Shown piece by piece: positions 34,796 to 45,700 of a stretch of 64,000 nt of DNA. Location: NCBI GenBank assembly GCA_947396885.1, contig OX377202.1, forward strand, positions 64,328,643 to 64,392,642, in the 5' to 3' direction. The notes below the pieces were generated by a model. That model had not been told where the DNA came from, ran no database searches, and saw only the letters and a list, made by a program, of their open reading frames with translations. The number at the start of each line of letters is the position of its first letter. Position 1 is the first letter of the stretch. The stretch comes from Heligmosomoides polygyrus polygyrus (Eukaryota > Nematoda > Chromadorea > Rhabditida > Heligmosomidae). The position numbers were made by a program, and so were the translations under genes.

Positions 34796-35349
34796 CTGCA
34801 ATCCTTTGACTTCTATAAGCTCCTTCAATCAATCGACCATGAAATTTGGCCAGTCTCGTCCATGTATCCGATGTCTCCTTCAGAGAAGGTTCTATTACCG
34901 TTTCAATGACGTTTGCTCAAATTTAGCAGTGTTTTTGAAGCCTTAAATCGCACACAAATGAATGATCTTGGAGGGATGCACGGAAGTGCGCAGAGAGACT
35001 CACTAGTGTGGAGCCAGCCGTCGGAGTCGATCGTTTCCGCAGAGGCCTTCGGCCCATTCAGGTAGCCTCGCATCACTGTCGTGCCCCTAACTCTGATCTC
35101 CCCCGGTTCCCAACTGGGACTTCCTCTCCGCTGTCCGGCGAGACTATCTGATGTTAAAGAGTGTTGCTCAAACACTTCTCTGGGATGGACATTGACCTCC
35201 CTGTTCGAATCTCATCGAACTGCATTGTTGGAAATTACCCTGCGCACCTTCTGTCCAAGTGTAGAGTTTTCCAACGGTGACAAAATCGTAGTCTCTGGAG
35301 TCAAGGCTCGGCAGATGCGAGATCACTCCGCATTCGGTCATTCCGTAGC
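34796..35349 (-). pseudogene. AMP-binding enzyme (acyl-CoA/coumarate ligase type), broken
   Basis: Minus-strand exons: 35349-35248 has GYGMTECGVISHLPSLDS (the YGMTE substrate/ATP loop). 35147-35004 has [19 protein letters not shown] and [11 protein letters not shown]. About 34877-34796 has GDIGYMDETGQI and then LKELIEVKGLQ. The first two join in phase. These are the A5-A8 core motifs of the adenylate-forming family (ANL superfamily), which activates carboxylic acids with ATP and transfers them to CoA. In the third exon one base is missing after GQI and a TGA replaces an expected Arg codon. Its acceptor (CTGAAG) is poor and makes LHTRD instead of LHTGD. The N-terminal P-loop exon and the C-terminal lysine domain were not found. 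Decayed gene or sequencing errors. Confidence 0.75.
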
Positions 35350-35399
35350 CTGCAAAAAGGAGTGGCTGCCAACTATTTCAAAACGCCGTGGGTACAGTA

Positions 35400-36843
35400 C
35401 ATGGGTGTAAAATCGGTCTCTCGCCTTCTCCTCGGTTCCATCACACACTAAAGGAGCCGTCAAACGCTACTTCCCAGCACCTTCACGTGGTTTGAGAGAA
35501 TCTGTACAACTACTCGTGAATTTCTCATCCCTCTGTTGGTGAGCATGAGTAGACTTTAATAGCCTTTAAATGCACCAGTCAATTTCTTCATGTCTACGTA
35601 GCACCTTATCCAAATCCTTTGCGGTGCTTTGCCTGAAGTTTGAAAGCGAGATAGCCGTTTAAACTATTAATCTCGTCCCAGAGCCAAATAAAATACAAAA
35701 GTAGCCTGAATGTGAGGCCCAGAATTGCTGCACTTTCAGAGTATTTCCTAGAATTGCCTTTTGTTTATGAACGGTAGCTCCCGGAGAATTTTGTGAAAAA
35801 GTCAAACAGTTGTGTGGAACTGTTCTGTTACTTCACCCGTTTCTGCGCCATGATTACCAACTTCCTGTAGAATTGGCAACGATCTTTTTCACTACTACAC
35901 TATCAACAAATGAAGGGATCACTCATAACTCAAGCGCAGATACTTGATTTTTACTCGTTACTGATCGTATTGTTATGCGCGGTTTTTTACTCCTTTGATC
36001 CTTGATGTCCGCTTATGAAAGTTTATAATGCAATACGCCATGGCACTCAAAGGCGGTGGTTTTCGCCTTGTTTATTGCTCCGTTCAATTCAGGAAGTGCA
36101 TCTCTGCTCCATTCTGAGAAAGACGAACAATGTTCTACGCAATGCGAGAGCTAAAGAAAACGCTATCCACACGTGGATCATCAGCCAGAGACCATGTCTT
36201 GCCCGCTTAGGCAATCGAAAGTAGTGTTCGTGGACAGACTGGAGTTCTTCATGTGCATTACCTAGGCCAAGGTAGAGCACGTGCTTGTACTTATTGAGAA
36301 ATTCTAGAAAGAACACAATCCCCTTCCCAAACGTGGTTTTTTCTAGACTGTGTCCATACAAGTTTTACGCCACCACCGGTCTCATCCTGTGTCACAACCA
36401 GATCGAGTCCCTAGAAGCCACGTCCGGGGGGGGGGGGGCAGGGTCAAGCGTGGGGTTCGATTTTTGCCGAAAGTTTACGACCCCCCCCCCTTCGGAAACG
36501 GATTTGGTACGACCGCCCCCTAGTCTTTAATACTGTTTTATTTCTTATCTCCATCGATTTCTTTTCAATTTTTATGTGATTTTTGCACCCATTAATAGGT
36601 TCATCCTTCCAGGTGCGACTTCTTACGACACGACACACGACAGTTTTGTTCTACAATTATGAATAAAAAACTTTTGCCGACTGTGTTCGAACTAATCACT
36701 TATGTTTAGATTTTCCGTCGGTCTCATGACCACGCCAGAGATATAGGAAAGTGAAGGACAAATTCAATGCAATTTTTTTTCTAAAGAAACATTTCGACAA
36801 TTGGTCTGTCATGGAGTCGGATCGATTCTTCGTATCCCTTGTT
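35400..36843. other. Mostly unassigned; G/C-run repeat at 36424-36520
   Basis: No exon was recognised. At 36424-36520 a G run followed by CAGGGTCAAGC and a later C run matches, inverted, the element at 40660-40760, suggesting a small dispersed repeat. Confidence 0.45.
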
Positions 36844-37248
36844 TTAGTTCTTCGATCTGGTTTTCAGGAAACGTTCGATTCTTTCTGCCTCTCGTTTCAA
36901 TTCTTCGACAGCCTGAAAATTAAAAACAACTTGACAGGAAATTGTTGAACTCCTATTCTTGCTTCAATTCCATTACTTACCCTTTTCACATCCTTGAAAT
37001 GGAAGTCGAGGCGGTCAAGCACTCCTATGGCGATGTTTTTGGTGTACATGTAATCTTCGTCCATGTCTTTCCAAGCCTTCTCCATGCCAGTTATGTCATT
37101 TTTTACATCTGCGATTTGGAGGCGAAGTGTTCGGCATGTGACCTGAAAACAAGCGATTCCCATCAGTGGAGCAGACTTTCAGATTAAACGTAGAAAAAAT
37201 TCCTACCGATTCTATTTCAGGATTGTTCGCGTTGCAAGGATTAGACAT
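36844..37248 (-). CDS. Complete small gene: 90-residue coiled-coil protein
   Basis: Three exons on the minus strand: 37248-37207 (ATG, 14 codons), 37142-36981 (54 codons) and 36912-36844 (22 codons and TAA). All junctions are phase 0. Introns are short (64 and 68 bases) with GTAGG/GTAAGT donors and TTTTCAG acceptors, the nematode pattern. The product starts MSNPCNANNPEIES and continues LRLQIADVKNDITGMEKAW, then a heptad-like helix ending KREAERIERFLKTRSKN. Size and charged helices recall small subunits of tethering or lysosome-positioning complexes, but I cannot assign a family. Just before the ATG, GCTTTTCAG could be a trans-splice acceptor. The upstream region is the left arm of the 2.1-kb inverted repeat. 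Confidence 0.75.
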
Positions 37249-37249
37249 T

Positions 37250-39335
37250 CTGAAAAGCTTTTCTTTTTAGTTGAATAAAATCTTCACACAGCAATTCGTG
37301 GAGTTTAGAACTCATTCATTTAATAAAACCACTCCAACAAAAGCTTTACATTCTCCTATTATTCTAATAGAAGATGTCAGTCATAGGAGGTGTTGATGCT
37401 CCCCATTTCTTCTTTCCAAGTATAATACTCCAAGGTGAGTTTCTTGGACATCAACTCAAAGATCACATCAAAGATAGTACTTTATAAGGCTTCGAGTGTT
37501 AATTTCTAAGGCTGACATGAGTGATCTCCTTACAAGAATTTTTGAGCCACAATCTGAATCGCCAACGGAGACGCAACTGAAGGATGGACTTCTCTCGGAA
37601 AATTTTTCTACCTTCTGAAGAAAGGAACATCTGAGAGTGAAATTGTACCATACAAAAATTTAGGTCGTGATTACTGTACAGTAGAAAAACCAAGCTTCTT
37701 CGCAGTGATCTTCGATATGATTAGTGGAGATGACATTCAAAATTCTCGTTTTTCATAAACATAAAATGGTTTTCTACCTGAAAACTTACCACCTGCATAG
37801 TTAAAACTTTCCCACAAAAAATTTCAAGCCTCGATCAGTTCACAGCAAAAAAAAAACTATGATTTTCTGAATCGAACAGGTTGGATTCACCTGTGGTCGA
37901 TCTGGCTCCGACGTCATCGGAGCGGCAAAATTTGACGTTTACAAAAATTATCATAACTCGGTAAGTTTTTCAAACTTTGAAAAAGCCAAGAACTTTTTGA
38001 AAACTAGAGGAAATATTCTTTCTGTCCCCCCCCCCCCCGCCCCGCATGAAGATACCTTTTTTCAAAACCGATTCATATACGGTAAGAAAACGCATTTCAC
38101 GTAGTTTTCAAAAAGTTCTTGGCTTTTTCAAATTTCCAAAAACTAACCGAGTTATGACCGTTTTTGTGAAGAAGTTTTCATGGACTCTGGTCGACTCTGC
38201 ACCGACTTCTTCACAAAAACGATCATAACTCGGTTAGCTTTTTGAAATTGAAAAAAGCCAAAAGCTTTTTGAAAACTAGAGGAAATGCGCTTTTTTACCG
38301 TTTATGAATCGGTTTTGAAAAAAGGTATCTTCATGCGCGGCGGAGGGCTTCGATTTTTGGCAAGTATTTTCGCAAAAATCGACAAGAAATTCAACCTCCC
38401 CGCCCCGCAAGAAGATCCCTTTTTTACGAAAGGCTCATGTATGTTAAGAAAGCTCATTACCTGTAGTTTTCAAAAAGTTTTTGGCTTTTCAAAAATTCGA
38501 AGAACTTACCGAGAACTTATGGTTGATCATTCAAAATCTTTTCAATTTTTTCGATCGAAACATAAACCTCACCCGCCCCGCATGAAGACCTCATTCTTGA
38601 AAGCTGCTTCTTCAAAAAGTTCTTGGCTTTTTCAAAGTTTGAAAAACTTACGGAGTTATGATAATTTTTGTGAACGTCAGATTTTGCTGCTCCGATGACG
38701 TCGGAGCCAGATCGACCAGGTGAATCCAACCTGTTCGATTCAGAAAATCATAGGTTTTTTTTTGCTGTGAACTGATCGAGGCTTGAAATTTTTTGTGGGA
38801 AAGTTTTAACTATACAGGTGGTCTGTTTTCAGGTAGAAAATCATTTTATTTTTATGAAAAACGAGAATTTTGAATGTCATCTCCACTAATCATATCGAAG
38901 ATCACTGTAAACAGTAATCACGACCTAAATTTTTGTATGGTACAATTTCACTCTCAGATGTTCCTTTCTTCAGAAGGTAGAAAAATTTTCCGAGAGAAGT
39001 CCATCCTTCAGTTGCGTCTCCGTTGGCGATTCAGAGTGTGGCTCAAAAATTCTTGTAGGGAGATCACTCATGTCAGCCTTAGAAATTAACACTCGAAGCC
39101 TTATAAAGTACTATCTTTGATGTGATCTTTGAGTTGAAGTCCAAGAAACTCACCTTGGAGTATTATACTTGGAAAGAAGAGATGGGGAGCATCAACACCT
39201 CCTATGACTGACATCTTCTATTAGAATAATAGGAGAAAGTAAAGCTTTTGTTGGAGTGGTTTTATTAAATGAATGAGTTCTAAACTCCACGTATTGCTGT
39301 GTGAAGATTTTATTCAATTAAGAAAAGCTCTTCAG
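37250..39335. repeat. 2.1-kb nested inverted repeat between divergent genes
   Basis: The outer arms are about 37250-38010 and 38610-39335 and look closely similar over ~750 bases. The left arm has AATAAAATCTTCACACAGC, TTCATTTAATAAAACCACTCC and ACCTAAATTTTTGTATGG-type blocks, with exact complements on the right. Both outer ends stop at an AG splice acceptor: TTTTCAG before the ATG of the 90-aa gene, and CTCTTCAG before the first hAT exon. Inside is a second palindrome (about 38045-38335, centred near 38190), and 38395-38500 repeats one of its arms in direct orientation. The cores include GTTTTCAAAAAGTTCTTGGC and CATAACTCGGTTAG. Confidence 0.85.
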
Positions 39336-40357
39336 ATCGCCACATTGTTTTGGATATCATTGAGTGCGGAGGCGGTGTCGAACACTTTGCTACATGTGTG
39401 TCCGCATCCGCTACTCGAGAAAACAGAGAATATCCCGCGTATTTCGACGAAACCGACACTATCAATCCACAGGTTCGGGAAGATCTAGTTCTACGTTCTA
39501 TCAAATCCGTGGAAAAGTACTGTAACTTGCCACCAGCACAGGAAGATTTTTTGACCTTGTATGACAATATCGCCAAGGACGTAAAGCGATTGAGTTCGTG
39601 GCCTACAGACCTCCGCCAAGATAGTGACAGTGTGAGGCTCTACCAAACGCTTCTCAACAACGCTGACAACATCATGGTTCCACGTTAGGTTACTGAGGTA
39701 ATAACGTCGCATTCTAGAACACCAGTTAGTTAGCAATTGAACAATTACACTTTTAGGCCATTAAGTGCATGCTTGTTATTCCTGCAAGCAATGCTGATCC
39801 TGAACGCAGCTTTTCAACGGCTAATCGTCTTAGTAGAGGAGAAAGGAGCAATCTTCGAACCAAAACTTTAGTCTATCTTATGACGTGAGCCACTTTATTA
39901 CTCCACATATTTTTTTACTTCAACTTTGCTTGCTTTTACTTGCAAGCATTTTTAGTGTAGAGCGAGATGGGCCAAGCGTACTCACCGTCAAACCGATGAA
40001 ATTGGCACGGCAATGGCTAAACCCTCTTAGTGTTTTGGACTTACCAAAGGGAAAACCATCCACGTTCCAGAAGGATAGCAGCTTAATGAAACAAATAAAA
40101 GACTCTCTCTCTAGTGGTAAGTACCTCGAGTCTAACTTAATCACTTTGTTTTACTCCGTTTTTCATGTTTTTGATTTTTGCCATACGCAGGAAACTCACG
40201 TGCGCTCGTGGAGCTTGACGTCAAACAGTATATGATCGCCAACGGATTAAACAACAGAGCTGACAGTGATGACATTCGACGATCACGGCAGGATCTTGAG
40301 ACTTCCAGAGCAACGATCTTCTCTAGCGGTGTGCTCCACGGTGAAGAAGAGATATGA
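39336..40357 (+). CDS. hAT-family transposase, C-terminal exons
   Basis: The exons are 39336-39676 (3' end uncertain), 39757-39884, 39956-40116 and 40191-40357 (TGA). The last three join perfectly in phase with consensus donors (GTGAGC, GTAAGT) and TTTTAG/GCAG acceptors. Exon two reads CMLVIPASNADPERSFSTAN then RLSRGERSNLRTKTLVYLM, the hAT C-terminal dimerisation domain including its conserved catalytic-end segment. Later exons (LARQWLNPLSVLDLPKGKP, KQYMIANGLNN) extend beyond the usual hAT end. The first exon follows the inverted repeat without an in-frame ATG, and the zinc-finger and first catalytic regions are absent. It is either a truncated transposase or a domesticated derivative whose start is elsewhere. 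The first donor (ATG|GTTCCA) is weak and was chosen by phase. Confidence 0.7.
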
Positions 40358-41580
40358 CAATCTCACACAGCAATTTATTCTGCACACAGGCAATACACTC
40401 GTAGAAATTTATCCTGCATATTCATTCACAATTAAATTGCATTCACATCCTCAATTGTTCTGACACCACATCGTTGCTCTTTTGACCGGACCAGACGAGT
40501 TGTTACTGAAAACCGTTCAGGTTATGAAGAATTCGATAAAAGATAAATTTACTATAAATACTGAAAGAGTTTGAATACTGAATTAGTGTTTAAAAATGTT
40601 AAGCACATTACAGCAATTACATGTACTAACTTTTCATTCATACTCCTACCCGAAAACGACCACTACGTCAATTCCCCTCCCCCCTCGAAACTGAGTCACA
40701 GTACGACCCCCCCCCACTTCGATTTGCTTGACCCTGGGGGGGGGGGGGGGAGAGGGCTTCACCTATTGCGATTCATGTTTCTTCGGCTTAGGCGGGATCT
40801 CCTACAGCTTTTAAATGGTACGGCAACCGTCGTCCTTCCCTTCAGATTTATGCCGACCATCTAGTCATCGGAAGAGCAGTAGACGTTGTCCTGAATGCGC
40901 CTTGCCTACCTACAACTGTGCTTCAGCGTGGTCTGGCCCTAGGAACCTCTACCAAGGGGATGGTTTCACCTATGGCTATGCACTCTTCGGTTTCGGCCAT
41001 TACGGGTTGCAATCGGTGTGAAATTTCTCTTTTCTTTTCGATTACCTTTCGCCTGCACTCAGCTTACACGCCGCGGACGTTTTGTCAAAGCATGGGGGAT
41101 ATAATGACCTCGTTCCCGGGAAAACCGTAACTAAAGTTCATCGTATTAGGACACGTGAACCGATTCGGTCCATTTGGCGAACGAATTTCTTCTTCTGCTA
41201 ATTAGTACTGGTTTTAAGCGTATGACTAATACTACTTTTTAGCCTCCCACAATTGTAGTCTTTTATTTTGTTTGGCCGTTTTGTGATTTTTAACTAGTTT
41301 TAACCGTTTTCCTTCGTTGTATTTTATTGCGTTCTTTCTCGATATATTTTCCAAAAGCAAGAGAAGGTACGATCCCTCCCTCAACTTCAAACTTAAACCT
41401 TGTTGCCGGCCATAGATTTTCACTCCCACGACTTCCTCTTTTATGTGTTTCAAAAACTTTTCAATTGTGGCGCAAAAATCTTCCGGGATATTGGATCTCC
41501 CTGCTGAATACATCTCTCCATGTTGACGACGACGTCGTTGTAGAATAGAGAGATAATGGACATGGATCCGCTGAACAACT
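40358..41580. other. No gene recognised; G/C-run repeat
   Basis: 40660-40760 carries a C run, CAAATCGAAGT/ACTTCGATTTG and TTGACCCTGG before a G run, inverted relative to 36424-36520. The frame at 41232-41666 (-) is 144 codons but unrecognised and overlaps an inverted repeat arm. Confidence 0.4.
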
Positions 41581-41589
41581 CTCAAGGTA

Positions 41590-42235
41590 CTCCCAGGTGC
41601 AGAGGGGGGTGCAAACCTACCTTCGATGACAGTCTCAATCTTGACCGGGGGCAGACATAACTCCAACGCCGCGGGAACCCCCTGGCGTCGCGCGCGGTGC
41701 GCGACGAATCTGGACGAGTTGTCGCGGTCCGATGCTTCCGGCGGCTAGAAACGCTTCTTACAGGGACATGCGGCACGCCTTTGCCTTATTTCAACGTTTC
41801 TCGGAGATGGTATATGAATGTGGTTTCAATAAGACGATCAGCAACAGTTTCTACAGAAATCCTGGTTATGTGTATGGTTTCTAGCGTCTGTATTTGTCAT
41901 CTACAACTTTTTCGGTCAATTTTTAGCCACGATTATGGCTATACTACGGAAGAGGTCACTATAACACATTCTTGGATCAATTGTCCTACTACAGACCGTT
42001 GCCTACCACATTCTGTGGAATATTAAGTTCCTTGCTAGAAATGCGGTTTGGTAGCTTAAACACTGAGAAAATTTCGTGCTCCGTGGCTAACCATGCGTCA
42101 CCGAGCGCACGTCCGCGTTTCAGCGCCGCGCGTCGCACGCGGCTAGTGCGCGACATCGCGTTGGAGTTAGGTCCTGGAGCCAATCTTGACAGAGTCAGAT
42201 GCAGTCAGTGAATGTCCAACTTGCACCAGTGGAAA
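41590..42235. repeat. Imperfect foldback element
   Basis: The left arm carries CAGACATAACTCCAACGC and GCGTCGCGCGCGGTGCGCGACG. The right arm carries GCGCGCGACATCGCGTTGGAGTTAGG-like sequence in inverted orientation. Arms are about 130-150 bases, diverged and very GC-rich. Confidence 0.5.
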
Positions 42236-42574
42236 TTCATTCCAAGAGTAAATTTAATTATCAAATTTTCAAGTTAATAATACGAATAATTGTAGAACAA
42301 AAAGATCGAAGAGATTCATTAATGCAAGGGTGCGTTGTAGAAAGATCATCGTTTTTAAAAGATTTTAGAAAAATGTAGACTTTCACGGCAATCAAAAACA
42401 GGAACACTTTGACCGCCTTAGGAAATCGCTGGAACAGGAACTCTCGGCCATGGCCTGTTCGTTCTCCCAGCCTGGCAGGATGTCGTGGAAAAGTACATTG
42501 ATTGTTTTGTCGACGTTTCTGAGCATTAAGGTCAATGTTTTCACATGCAGTGAGATATCGCTTATGGGAACGGC

Positions 42575-42835
42575 TACGTACTATACTTATGCTCTCGCAA
42601 AAATTTCGAATATTCGAACGGTTTCGAATACCAAAAATTTTCGAGCATTCGAAACCGAATATATTCGAAAAACGTGGTTTTTCTGAATATTCGAATTCGA
42701 ATACATTCGAAAAACGCGATTTTTTGAATATTCGAATTCGAATGCATTCGGAAAACGCCATTTTTCGAATATTCAAATTCGAATGAAAATCATTCGAATA
42801 CCTATTCGAGTAGGTCATTCGAGCATAAGTATACT
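42575..42835. mobile_element. TIR element filled with ATTCGAA tandem repeats
   Basis: The ends CTATACTTATGCTCTCG and CGAGCATAAGTATACTA are inverted. The interior is built of repeats around TTCGAATATTCGAATTCGAA and ACGCGATTTTTTGAATATTC. The open frames across it are by-products of this repeat. Confidence 0.7.
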
Positions 42836-43740
42836 ACGTACTGCGACTGGTAAACCATTAGACTTGAAAAAAGTGCGCTAACATTGAAATATCCCTGGCT
42901 GATCACCGTGGGGGAATCATAATGTGTATGGTGAGTCGGCGAACGTCAAAAGAATAGCTTCCTATCGAAATGTGGCTGAAGGCGGCTGCACTCAAATGGT
43001 ACAGTTTGATAACGGCGCTGGAATTGAACAGTATCAGTACGTACAATGGATAAGTGAGAAACGCCATCTGGGGAGAAGCTTCCAGAAACTCACTAGCATG
43101 CCATCCAGTATGCGCAGTATTTCAAGCAGCCTCGAAGTCGGGATTGGAGCTGTAAGCCTCATTTTCTCTGGAGGTCACCACAAATCTCGCAGTCAGTTCC
43201 GAGAAACAAGATGACTTAGAGCGCCTGCGTATTTCCTGAGCGTGAAGTGACAACTAGAAGGACTCACCACTGCGTGGCACTCCTGATAATGTTTCTGTAG
43301 CAGCCCCTAAGCAGCTGATTAGCACTGCACGTGGTTCGACTAACACGGAAAGGTCATCGCCTGAAGATGCCATTGCAAGTGCTAAGGTAACGGGATCTAA
43401 AGAGCTGCAATCTGTACAAATTTCTAAATAAAGATGAGTTCCCTAGAAAGAAATACCATGCTTTCCGGATAGATACTGGCTTTGTAGGGTGAACCACAAC
43501 AATGATGATGGGGTTCTGTACTATCAAGTTTGTAAACTAGATCCATCACTGTACGACCATCAAGTTATGAAAAAATTTCTCTCTTTTACATCGAAACCAG
43601 AAACTTTCTGCCCTTCCTACCTTCAGAGAGCTCTAAAGCGTAAGCGAAAGTTGTTACCATGCATTTATTCAAAGTGTACTGGACATCGGGAAAAGGGTAT
43701 GTCTCCACCGACTATAAATCGCAAAGTGTAAGAAGCGTGA
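42836..43740. other. No gene recognised
   Basis: Frames at 42924-43214 and 43489-43731 (the latter with FCPSYLQRALKRKRKLLPC) are unassigned, without clear splice signals. Confidence 0.4.
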
Positions 43741-43810
43741 CACTCCCAGGAAGCGAACCCATAACCATATTACCCCGATGCGAGTGTGCTTCCACTGCAC
43801 CGTCGTCGAT
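43741..43810 (-). repeat. tRNA-derived SINE head or tRNA relic
   Basis: The minus strand reads GACGGTGCAGTGGAAGC (A-box-like) and, about 35 bases on, ATGGGTTCGCTTCC (B-box-like). No acceptor stem closes the cloverleaf, so this is more likely a SINE head than a working tRNA gene. Confidence 0.45.
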
Positions 43811-43901
43811 TGTCTAAGCGCCCGAAATGATGTCAACGACGCGAAGTTTGGCCGGCCAGGACTTGCTTAGTGGATCAATTTAGCAAATTTGGACTATACA
43901 T

Positions 43902-44516
43902 TAGGTTGTCCCATAAGTCCCCGCCGTTTTTTTTTTCAACGATTCCTTGCGGATTTCGCCTGCGGTCTCTTGCATAGCGCTATACAGCCTTCGAAAAAAT
44001 AATGATTTGCTCTATCAAAACATTTTTTTCAGCATGAGCTATTAAACGCGGCACAAATTCTTATTGGGCAAGACATCCTCTTCCGAACGACATATAACAC
44101 CGAGCCAAAAAAAGCCCTACCACAGAGCAGGAGTTTCGGTAAAAGTTCGGACGGAAAAGTCGAACGTCCCAATTTGATGACTTAAAAATCAATAAAGGCC
44201 AAATAAGGCCAAGTGAGCAAGTAGGACGAGCACGTATTCTTGTAGTACAGAACACAGCCTTCCAAATGCTATAAAGAAACTGCGCAAAAAATTCTAAACC
44301 TAAGCAGAGAGAACAAGTGCGCAGATGGCCACTTTTCACTTTTCACTTTAACGAACCTAAAAATTGAGAAGTTTCAGGATGAAAAAAGAAATGCAATACA
44401 TGCTTTGATAGAGCAGATCATTCTTTTTCGAAAGCTGCATAGCGCTATGCAAAAGACGCCGGTGGACTCCGCAATGAATCGTTTAAGAAATGGCGAGGGC
44501 TTATGGGACAACATAA
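43902..44516. mobile_element. mariner-type MITE, both ends present
   Basis: The ends are TTAGGTTGTCCCATAAGTCC and, inverted, GGGCTTATGGGACAACATAA. The TTAGGTTGTCCCATAAGT terminus is characteristic of nematode and insect mariner elements. The ~615-bp interior has no transposase. A truncated relative is at 18593. Confidence 0.8.
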
Positions 44517-45009
44517 TATTTGTAATTGACGTTTCTAAATCTTTCGTGTGGCATAGGTCCGAAGTTCCATGGAAGCTGAAGGCATACCATGGAAATAAAT
44601 ATTTCTAATGAGTATAACAGTCTCCAGGTTCTCTCATCTTGAAACCTCGGCATCGTTATCAGCAGTGATTTTTCTGCTTCTGTGTCGGCGAGAATGGTAG
44701 GTGGAAAAGTTTATAAAGTTTAAGCCTGAAGTTTCGACCGTCTCTTCGTCTTCAGATGCCTAAAGAAGTTTTCAATTTGTATGTTTCCCAAATACTGCCC
44801 TGCCATTTTGCCATTTTTGCGCTGCCATTTCTGACCTAAAGTCAGGACGTGAGAGAGGCGCGAAACACACAAATGCTGAAGATTAACTCCCACGACGCTC
44901 CACCAGTGAGTGTAGCAGAGTCGCTACAACTCTTGTTAGCAGACCAGTAGCGAATGAGACTCACTAGAACCCCATTTCACTCCTGGTCGTTGAGCTCGCA
45001 GAGCTAGTT
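44517..45009. other. Probable 3' flank/UTR of a Penelope-like element
   Basis: GAAGTTTCGACCGTCTCTTC at about 44730 is the kind of motif seen near Penelope-like and LINE ends. No gene was recognised. Confidence 0.3.
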
Positions 45010-45700
45010 AATTATTCCTAATTGGAGCAAATCGTATGTGATAGACAGACGCTCCTTTTTGTTGTTCACACTAGGATTTCTGTTAGAAATCCACACCGCT
45101 TCGAGCACTTTGAGCGGAGGAATCTCAGCCTCGATCGCCAAAATCTTACACTCGATATCGAAGTCTTTGCCGTTGTGAACTTCAACTCTAAGCTTGCCGA
45201 GAGCTGCTAATCTGATAAATTGCTCCACTTTTGAGCAGTCGCCAATTCTAGTTTATGGGCAAATAACACAATTGTCTGATATGCACTGCCTGTCGTAGAC
45301 TCTATTCCGCACACGTCGCTTTTTGATGTCTTGGAAGGAACGTTGACTAGCAGAACATCATCTTGGAACTGTGCACGACTAATACGAATTGCTGCAGTAA
45401 GCTTATCAGAAATAAACCGAAGGCATAGTGGAACTTCTGTTTTGACGTGAGAGAGCTCCGTCCTCAGCAGGTCTTCTGTAGTGCTCAGCAGGTTTTCTAT
45501 GGCGTGAAACTGGCGTTCCGTAACCATTTTTCGCAGCTATCGTAGAAGCTAATCTAGAGATTCCAGCCATTAGAACTTCATACACATACACATCATCCGC
45601 CGCAATCTTGAATATGTTTTTAACAACAGCTCGTTTTACTGCAGACGGATGCTCACAAGAAGCATGCAGCAAGTGGTCTTGGACTTCTTTTGCTGTACCA
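45010..45700 (-). pseudogene. Penelope-like element C-terminus with GIY-YIG remnant
   Basis: Minus-strand pieces in order: CEHPSAVKRAVVKNIFKIA and KNGYGT (RT thumb end); CLRFISDKLTAAIRISRAQF with DDVLLVNVPSKTSK (linker); CISDNCVICP-type cysteines in another frame; and the end of a GIY-YIG endonuclease (VEVHNGKDFDIECKILAIEA, LEAVWISNRNPSVNNKKE). This order is typical of canonical Penelope-like retroelements. The pieces lie in different frames, and the GIY and YIG residues themselves are missing or out of frame. The element is dead and distinct from the A+T-rich RT at 50.4 kb. Confidence 0.65.

Noticed and set aside
35081..35410. 109-codon plus-strand frame
   Set aside because: Antisense shadow of the AMP-binding exons on the minus strand.
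42261..42818. 185-codon minus-strand frame rich in FEYSE
   Set aside because: Mostly a translation of the ATTCGAA tandem repeats inside a TIR element.
43741..43810. A functional tRNA gene
   Set aside because: A- and B-box-like motifs are present, but no acceptor stem or clean anticodon arm can be drawn; a SINE head is more likely. The same applies at 20072, 21252 and 55990.
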